Below, piece after piece: positions 7,086 through 11,719 of a stretch of 11,719 bases of DNA. Each line of letters opens with the position of its first letter. The first letter of the stretch is position 1. The notes under the pieces are model-generated. The model was not told the DNA's origin and ran no database searches. It was given only the letters and a program-made list of their open reading frames with translations. Source of the stretch: Eggerthellaceae bacterium (GTDB lineage: Bacteria; Actinomycetota; Coriobacteriia; Coriobacteriales; Eggerthellaceae). Where the stretch lies: NCBI GenBank assembly GCA_003452695.1, contig DMNP01000398.1:164-11882 (forward strand), in the 5' to 3' direction. The position numbers were made by a program, and so were the translations under genes.

Positions 7086-7328
7086 CTAGAACTGCGAATA
7101 AACGAAATCCGCCGACGCCGAAAAATCGGTGAATGCGACGAAGAAGAACAGGACGAGCAGGGCCGCGCTGCAGGCGATGCTGAGAAGCGCCGCCACGAGG
7201 ACGCCGTGCGATTCGACCCATTCCGTGAAGGTGGGTTTCCCGGAACGTTTGCGCGACCCCTTCGAGTCGGCCGTCGCCTTCGTGGCGGCCGGTTTCGCGT
7301 GCTTGGCATACTTGGGCGTCTTCCTCAT
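7086..7328 (-). CDS. dltX: DltX-like small membrane protein of the D-alanylation system
   Basis: 80 residues. Residues 1-40 are strongly basic (repeated Lys, Arg and Ala), residues about 43-66 form one hydrophobic helix (LVAALLSIACSAALLVLFFF), and the chain ends ASADFVYSQF. The DltX family is defined by one membrane helix and an extracellular C-terminal motif close to FIYNEF; its tyrosine has been reported to take part in aminoacyl transfer. FVYSQF fits this, with Tyr77 aligned. The basic N-terminus predicts N-in, C-out topology, placing the motif outside. The ATG lies 5 bases after the dltD stop, so it belongs to the dlt operon. Oddities are the operon position (usually before dltA) and the extra 30 or so basic residues; known DltX is about 50 residues. 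The symbol rests on motif, topology and context. Confidence 0.72.
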   Translation of the reverse strand: MRKTPKYAKHAKPAATKATADSKGSRKRSGKPTFTEWVESHGVLVAALLSIACSAALLVLFFFVAFTDFSASADFVYSQF

Positions 7329-7333
7329 GGGCC

Positions 7334-8485
7334 TTATGCTCCTTCCCGCGCGAACTCGTATATGGCCTGTTCCACGTCTACCCAACCAAGCCACCCGAAG
7401 TGAACCTGGTCGTGCAGGAAATACACTTCGTATTCGTGCGAGCTGAAATCGGCCACGCGCGCACCGTAGGCCTCGGCTATGGTGCGTATGTGCTCGTAGC
7501 TGGAAGCGCGGGTTTGGGCGTCGATGCCCGTCCAGTCGTAGTAGTCGCCCGACAAGGGCGAGATGACCACGAGCGGCTGCAAACCCGATTCGCTGCAAAC
7601 CCGCAGGAAGAGGCCGAAGTCGTCGTATTCGGGCGTATCGGAATAGGTCTCGCCGGCAAGCTTGCCGCGGATAGCCTCTTCCTGGCCCTCGATGCTTTCC
7701 CGATAGAATTCGTCGTCGAATCCCCAGGCGTTGTGCGACCGTTCCTTGGCATCGTCGAGCGCCCGGGCGCGCACGGCCGCGAAATCTATCGGCTGGCCGT
7801 CGCCGGTGGGATGCTCGAAGCCCTTCTTGCGCAGCTCGCGCAGGTCGCTTCTCATGCCGAGGTCGTCGATCGCGGCGAAGACGAAATCGTTTGCGATGGC
7901 CAGCGGGTTGTCAGCCGCGCCCGCCGCCACCACGGCGCTGTCGATGCCCTGCTCCGCAAGGCGTTTCTGCACGTATGCCCGCGTGGTTTCGCTGATGGCG
8001 TCGTTGGCCATGAAAGAGCGGTACAGCGAATACGAGAACCGTGTCTTGAACAGGTCGTTATCCAAGCCCCCATCCGCAAACCATACCGGCGAAGCGACGA
8101 TGACGACCTTCTTGTTCTTCAGGCGCGGGGCGTAGGCGCCGGCCGCAATGGCATGCCAGAGGCTCTGGTCGTATGCTTCGCCAATGTACATGAGGTCCAC
8201 GCCGCAATCGCGCATCCCGAACGTGGACGCGGGCACCTGCGGCACGAGGCTCGGAGGCGTGGACAGCTCGGACGACCCGAACAGCAGCAGCGCGTCGTCG
8301 GCCATGGATGCCGTCGTGAAATCCACGCTGGAACTCTTCACACCCGAATACACGTACCCGTAGTCCTTGTTCTCGTCGCCCACGTAGGACTGCGCCGGCA
8401 GCGCACGGTCCACCGCGAACAGCGCCGCTGCGAACACGATGCAGGCCACGAGCAGGGCTATGGCTATGATGCGCCTTCTGGCCAC
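7334..8485 (-). CDS. dltD: DltD, exported GDSL-like protein of teichoic acid D-alanylation
   Basis: 383 residues. A single N-terminal membrane helix (residues about 5-25) follows VARRR and anchors a large outer domain. The SGNH-type catalytic residues are visible: the GSSEL motif at 70-74 (Ser71 or Ser72) and the C-terminal HDQVHFGWLGW with D359 and H362. DltD is required for D-alanine to reach teichoic acids, acting with DltB on the outer face. The start is a GTG at 8485-8483 whose first G is the last base of the dltC TAG stop (TAGTG). No better in-frame ATG lies before the helix. The dltX-like gene follows after 5 bases. Length and motifs are normal for the family. Confidence 0.92.
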   Translation of the reverse strand: MARRRIIAIALLVACIVFAAALFAVDRALPAQSYVGDENKDYGYVYSGVKSSSVDFTTASMADDALLLFGSSELSTPPSLVPQVPASTFGMRDCGVDLMYIGEAYDQSLWHAIAAGAYAPRLKNKKVVIVASPVWFADGGLDNDLFKTRFSYSLYRSFMANDAISETTRAYVQKRLAEQGIDSAVVAAGAADNPLAIANDFVFAAIDDLGMRSDLRELRKKGFEHPTGDGQPIDFAAVRARALDDAKERSHNAWGFDDEFYRESIEGQEEAIRGKLAGETYSDTPEYDDFGLFLRVCSESGLQPLVVISPLSGDYYDWTGIDAQTRASSYEHIRTIAEAYGARVADFSSHEYEVYFLHDQVHFGWLGWVDVEQAIYEFAREGA

Positions 8486-8727
8486 TACAGGCGCTCCGCT
8501 ATGCGCGCCACGATGAGCGCCGGCGTGTTCATGTCTTCGCGTTCGACCTCCGTCGGCGCGATGGACACGCCGAATTCCTCTTCCACGCGCACGAGGAATT
8601 CGATGGCCGCAAGCGAATCGAACAGGCCCTCCTCGAACAGGTCGATATCCACTTCCTCGCGCACGACCGGGTCGCCCGCTATGTCCTCTATCAGGTCGAA
8701 AATGCGCTCTTGTGTCGCTGCATCCAT
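8485..8727 (-). CDS. dltC: D-alanyl carrier protein (acyl carrier fold)
   Basis: 80 residues, an acidic four-helix carrier protein. The phosphopantetheine attachment site is Ser38 in GLFDSLAAIEFL, where DltC proteins have a similar DSM/DSL motif. The prosthetic arm carries the aminoacyl group from DltA to the membrane protein DltB. ATG 8727-8725 is preceded by GGAGG with 5 bases of spacing and gives the standard length. A longer in-frame start at 8772 would add a poorly matching MDEKAADWGGG leader. It follows dltB after 73 bases with two potential hairpins, and its stop overlaps the dltD start by one base. The gene order is dltA-dltB-dltC-dltD. Confidence 0.93.
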   Translation of the reverse strand: MDAATQERIFDLIEDIAGDPVVREEVDIDLFEEGLFDSLAAIEFLVRVEEEFGVSIAPTEVEREDMNTPALIVARIAERL

Positions 8728-8740
8728 GTCTTCCTCCGTT

Positions 8741-8783
8741 CCGCCGCCCCAGTCGGCGGCCTTTTCATCCACGGCCGGGCCGT
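8741..8783 (-). promoter_or_regulatory. Two small intercistronic hairpins between dltB and dltC
   Basis: CCGCCG (8741-8746) pairs with CGGCGG (8754-8759) around 7 bases, and ACGGC (8771-8775) pairs with GCCGT (8779-8783) around 3 bases. They fill most of the only sizeable gap inside dltA-D, directly upstream of the strong dltC ribosome-binding site. They may protect or process mRNA to adjust the carrier-protein level. No T-run follows, so they are unlikely to be terminators. Confidence 0.3.
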
Positions 8784-8800
8784 CCGCCCGCCGCCCGACG

Positions 8801-9985
8801 TTATCCCCCGAATATCAACCTGCCGATCTGGCCGCTGAAGAACGAGAGGCCGATAAGCACCCACACCATGGTCAGCAACCACGAGACGAACTTGAACCAG
8901 GCGTCCTTCTTGTGGTTGCGGTACAGCTTCGACTTGCGCTGGAACAGCTCGGTTGCGGCCATGGCCAGGCCGAAGAACACTCCGCACGATACGTAGTCGA
9001 AGGTCAGGCCGTTCCAGCAGCCCATGAGGGTCATGATGAACACGAAGCCCACGCAGGCGGTAGTCACGCGCGATTTGAAGACGCGGCGTTTTATCAGCGC
9101 CTTCGTCATGCGCATGAACACGAAGTCGCGCAGCCAGAAGGTGAGCGTCATGTGCCACCGGTTCCAGAAATCCTTCACGTCTTGCGCGAGGAACGGGAAC
9201 TTGAAGTTGCGCGGAACGTTCACTCCGAAGGCGGCACCCGCGCCCATCGCCATGAAGCTGTATCCCGCGAAGTCGAAGAACAGGTAGGCGGCATAGAGCA
9301 CCGCTATGCACAGCTCGCTTGCCACCGCGGCCGCCGGGGTTGCATAGCCGATGGCCTGGGGCACGAACCACCAGGCCCAGTAGGCAAGCGACGCCAAGAC
9401 GAACTTGTACACGGCACCCGCCAGAAACCGCAGCGCCCCGAGCGCCAAGCGGTCAAGGTATTCCGCCCGCGGTAGCGGCGCGTCCACGTCTTCCACGAAT
9501 GCGCGCGACCGCATGATCGGCCCGGTCGTGAAGGACGGGAAGAACAGCAGGAAATAGAAGAAGTCCAGCACCGACAGCTTGGTTATCAGGCCATCGCGGA
9601 TTTCTATGAGAACCTGCGCCGCCTTGAACGTCATGTACGAGATGCCCAGGAACCCGAGGATGTTGGCGTCGAAGACGGCACCCACCTTGTACACCACGAG
9701 GGGTGCGATGGTCAGCGCAAGCGCAACCCGGTAGAGCCCCACCGCATGGGGGCTCTCCTTTCTGAACAGGTGCAGCACCCAGCGCTGCATGACAAACGAC
9801 AGCACGAGGAAGAACGCGAGCGCCGCCGCCTCCTGCAATGAGTGCATGAACAGCAGCGCCACGAAGACAAGCGATACCGCGAAGCCGTACAGCCGGATGC
9901 GCTTTTCAAGGCATCCGAGCACGATGGCGGGCACCACGGCTATGCCGAGCAGAATGAAGAACGCAGGCTCGGTGTAGAAACCCAT
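8801..9985 (-). CDS. dltB: DltB, MBOAT-family membrane acyltransferase (with His-to-Asn at the invariant site)
   Basis: 394 residues with about ten or more hydrophobic segments, the normal DltB size. DltB takes the aminoacyl group from DltC in the cytoplasm and passes it outward. Conserved segments are FPSFTTGPIMRS (149-160), FFDFAGYSFMAMG (236-248), and KDFWNRWHMTLTFWLRDFV (271-289) with H278. In known DltB/MBOAT proteins the invariant histidine lies in a GxWHG motif 47 residues later (289 and 336 in Streptococcus thermophilus). Here that position is N325, in MGCWNGLTF, with codon AAC at 9013-9011, and the spacing is exactly 47. The frame and surroundings are intact, so it is a real substitution unless the base call is wrong. 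The ATG overlaps the dltA stop by one base (TGATG). Confidence 0.92.
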   Translation of the reverse strand: MGFYTEPAFFILLGIAVVPAIVLGCLEKRIRLYGFAVSLVFVALLFMHSLQEAAALAFFLVLSFVMQRWVLHLFRKESPHAVGLYRVALALTIAPLVVYKVGAVFDANILGFLGISYMTFKAAQVLIEIRDGLITKLSVLDFFYFLLFFPSFTTGPIMRSRAFVEDVDAPLPRAEYLDRLALGALRFLAGAVYKFVLASLAYWAWWFVPQAIGYATPAAAVASELCIAVLYAAYLFFDFAGYSFMAMGAGAAFGVNVPRNFKFPFLAQDVKDFWNRWHMTLTFWLRDFVFMRMTKALIKRRVFKSRVTTACVGFVFIMTLMGCWNGLTFDYVSCGVFFGLAMAATELFQRKSKLYRNHKKDAWFKFVSWLLTMVWVLIGLSFFSGQIGRLIFGG

Positions 9986-11532
9986 CAGCGACTACCAGCC
10001 AATTCTCCGAGCGCCTTGCGGTCTATCTTGCCGTTGGTGTTCGTGGGCATCTCGTCCACATAGCGAAACGCCCGCGGCACCATGTAGTCGGGAAGAACGG
10101 CCTTCAGCTTGGCCTTCAGGCTGCGCGTCTGCGCATATGAAGTGTCGGCCTCGCCATCGGATAGCTGCACGAAAGCGCACACGTGCGCGATGCTGCCATT
10201 GCGCCAGACGGGCACGACGCACGCTTGGGCCACTTCGGGAAACGACGACAGACACTCCTCGATTTCGCTGATTTCGATGCGGAAGCCCCCGATCTTCACC
10301 TGGAAATCGTAGCGCCCGAGACAATACAGGCGGCCCTTCTCGTCCAGATAGCCCTTGTCCCCCGTCTTGTAGCAAGGAAGCAGCTCGCCGTCTTCGGTCT
10401 CATACGTGGAGTAAGCGGCTTCGGTCAGGTCGGGCCGCTTGTAGTATCCCTTCGACACCGTATGGCCGGCCAGGTAGATTTCCCCGATTTGCCCGACCGG
10501 CAGTTCTGCAAGCGTCTCGGGATCGCGTATGACAGCGCGCATCGTGGGGCTCATATACCCGACGGGAATCGGGTTGCAGGTTTCGACTATCTCGCGAGTT
10601 ACGTCCTGCTCGCTCACCGATTCGGTTTCGGTCGGTCCGTAGGCGTTTATCAGCCGAGCGTTGGGAAACGCATCGAGCAACCGTTCGGCCGTGTTGTTGC
10701 GCAGCACCTCGCCGCCAAGCGCGAAAAGACGCAGTTGCGGCATCATGTCCTGGTTGAACGATGGGTCTGTAAGACATGCCTCGATGAACGACGGGGTGCT
10801 GGTCCATTGCGTCGCATGGCTTTCTCGCAGCGCTTCGAACGTGGCTTTCAGGCTGCCTTCCTGTTGCGATTCCAACGAGTACAGCGTGCCGCCCGTAGCC
10901 AGACCCGGCACGATGTCGAAGATGCTCATGTCGAACGACAGCGGCACGCGGTTGAAGTACACGTCACCCGGATGCGAATCCATTATACCCGTGAAATGCC
11001 GCAGGAAATGGTCGATGGAGCCGGCGTGCATCATCACGCCCTTGGGTTGGCCCGTGGAACCGGACGTGAACATGATGTACATGATATCGTCGCCCTGCAC
11101 TGCTTCTTCGGGGGGCACCTTGGCACCCTCCCGTTCCTCGCAGAGGCGTTCCACATCCTGCTTGCCCAGCACCTTGACGGCGCTCTTCGAGGCTTCGGGA
11201 AGCTCGGTGTCCGTCGTGTTTATCAGGATGCTCTGTTCGAGCTGGTCCAGAATGCCGGCGAGGCGCCCTTCGGGATAGACGGTGTCAACCGGCACGTACG
11301 CCCGTCCCGTTTTCAAGCTTGCCAGCAAGCCGACGTACATGAGGGGCGATTTGTGCCCGTACAGCACGACCGGATTCTTGTCTGCCTGCACATCGTTCAG
11401 GTAGGAGCCGAGCCCGTCGCTCTTGCGGTCGAGCTCGGCATAGGTGATGCTCTCGCCGGCGGAATTGCAGTAGGCGACACGGTCTGGATACGTGGCGGCG
11501 ATGCGCCTGAATTCGTTAGTGTACTCCGACAT
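9985..11532 (-). CDS. dltA: DltA-type aminoacyl-carrier protein ligase (adenylation enzyme)
   Basis: 515 residues, the usual DltA length. It activates an amino acid with ATP and loads it on DltC. Adenylation motifs are in order: FTSGSTGQPKG (155-165), FDMSIFD with the amino-group-binding Asp201, WTSTPSF (243-249), YGPTETE (298-304), YKTGD (388-392), GRYDFQVKIGGFRIE (406-420) and the catalytic lysine K502 in NTNGKID. Bacillus DltA has FLFCGEVL, whose Cys269 is reported to favour D-alanine. Here the aligned segment is LFALGGEVL, with Gly273 (codon GGC, 10716-10714). After GPTE it has TE rather than AT. The amino acid may therefore still be D-alanine or something else. Its ATG lies 7 bases after the preceding stop, with AGAGG upstream. 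Confidence 0.9.
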   Translation of the reverse strand: MSEYTNEFRRIAATYPDRVAYCNSAGESITYAELDRKSDGLGSYLNDVQADKNPVVLYGHKSPLMYVGLLASLKTGRAYVPVDTVYPEGRLAGILDQLEQSILINTTDTELPEASKSAVKVLGKQDVERLCEEREGAKVPPEEAVQGDDIMYIMFTSGSTGQPKGVMMHAGSIDHFLRHFTGIMDSHPGDVYFNRVPLSFDMSIFDIVPGLATGGTLYSLESQQEGSLKATFEALRESHATQWTSTPSFIEACLTDPSFNQDMMPQLRLFALGGEVLRNNTAERLLDAFPNARLINAYGPTETESVSEQDVTREIVETCNPIPVGYMSPTMRAVIRDPETLAELPVGQIGEIYLAGHTVSKGYYKRPDLTEAAYSTYETEDGELLPCYKTGDKGYLDEKGRLYCLGRYDFQVKIGGFRIEISEIEECLSSFPEVAQACVVPVWRNGSIAHVCAFVQLSDGEADTSYAQTRSLKAKLKAVLPDYMVPRAFRYVDEMPTNTNGKIDRKALGELAGSR

Positions 11533-11539
11533 GGCGCCT

Positions 11540-11719
11540 CTAGAAGTTCAAGACGATGTCGTCCACGCAGGCTTCCTCGCCACCGGACCCCACCGCAGAA
11601 TCGTCTACATTGCCAGCATCGTAACCGGCTCCGGCGTCGTATCCGGTGTCGTATCCCGTATTGTCGTACGCCCCGGCATCGCCATAGCCAGCAGCTCCGG
11701 CGTCGTATCCGGTGTCGTA
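11540..11719 (-). CDS. C-terminal 59 residues of an unidentified protein with Tyr-Asp-Gly repeats
   Basis: Only the 3' end is in the window; the start lies beyond 11719. The visible part is low-complexity, with five YDxG units (YDTG, YDAG, again YDTG, YDAG, then YDAG) plus variants, then DDSAVGSGGEEACVDDIVLNF and a TAG stop. The repeat is recent at the DNA level: 26 bases at 11628-11653 recur exactly at 11694-11719. One cysteine sits 9 residues from the end. It ends 7 bases before dltA, so it is probably in the same transcript. I do not recognise the family. The acidic, tyrosine-rich tail could be a flexible linker, a wall- or membrane-interaction tail or a disordered terminus. Confidence 0.7.
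   Translation of the reverse strand, partial: YDTGYDAGAAGYGDAGAYDNTGYDTGYDAGAGYDAGNVDDSAVGSGGEEACVDDIVLNF
11628..11719. repeat. In-frame 26-base direct repeat within the YDxG tail
   Basis: Bases 11628-11653 and 11694-11719 are identical, 66 bases apart, a multiple of three. Each copy encodes (reading minus) YDTGYDAG plus the start of the next codon. The second copy ends exactly at the window edge, so the repeat array may continue outside. Such exact repeats allow the tail to grow or shrink by slippage or recombination without frameshift. Confidence 0.8.

Noticed and set aside
7400..9475. A 691-codon open frame on the plus strand across dltD, dltC and dltB
   Set aside because: It is antisense to three conserved genes, has low-complexity His/Arg/Ala composition and no ribosome-binding site, so it is a shadow frame.

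Overview
This is a high-G+C bacterial window in which every credible gene lies on the minus strand, so the genes read from high to low coordinates. The best guess for the host is a member of the Coriobacteriia (Eggerthella-like Actinomycetota). The reasons are the base composition, actinobacterial-looking pyrimidine proteins next to a Firmicutes-type dlt locus, and a secreted Leu/Gly heptad-repeat protein of a kind common in gut Coriobacteriia and Clostridia. This placement is inference from sequence feel, not from a marker gene.

Region 1 (11719 to 7086) is a complete dlt-type locus. It starts with the 3' end of an unidentified gene that has a Tyr-Asp-Gly repeat tail. Then come dltA (aminoacyl-carrier ligase), dltB (MBOAT acyltransferase), dltC (carrier protein), dltD (GDSL-like exported protein) and a small one-helix protein. 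I identify the small protein as a DltX homologue because its last six residues are FVYSQF. The genes are packed with 1-base overlaps or short gaps. In the known pathway, DltA loads D-alanine on DltC, and DltB/DltX/DltD move it across the membrane onto teichoic or lipoteichoic acid. Two diagnostic positions are unusual here. The MBOAT invariant histidine of DltB is Asn325. The DltA cysteine linked to D-alanine selectivity is Gly273. DltX also sits at the end of the operon with an extra basic N-terminus, instead of before dltA.

Region 2 (7036 to 4156) holds pyrR, pyrB and pyrC for de novo pyrimidine synthesis. It starts only 49 bases after the dltX-like gene with no evident promoter or terminator between, so cell-envelope and nucleotide genes may share a transcript.

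Region 3 (4155 to 3484) is 672 bases without a gene. It is packed with palindromes: a REP-like 99-base palindrome, a 213-base inverted repeat with perfect 35-base arms, and several smaller direct repeats and hairpins.

Region 4 (3483 to 1) begins with a secreted 841-residue heptad-repeat protein of unknown role. After it the pyrimidine genes resume with pyrK and the first 27 codons of pyrD. The pyr cluster is therefore split by about 3.2 kb of repeat DNA plus one unrelated secreted-protein gene. A possible extended -10 promoter lies just ahead of pyrK.
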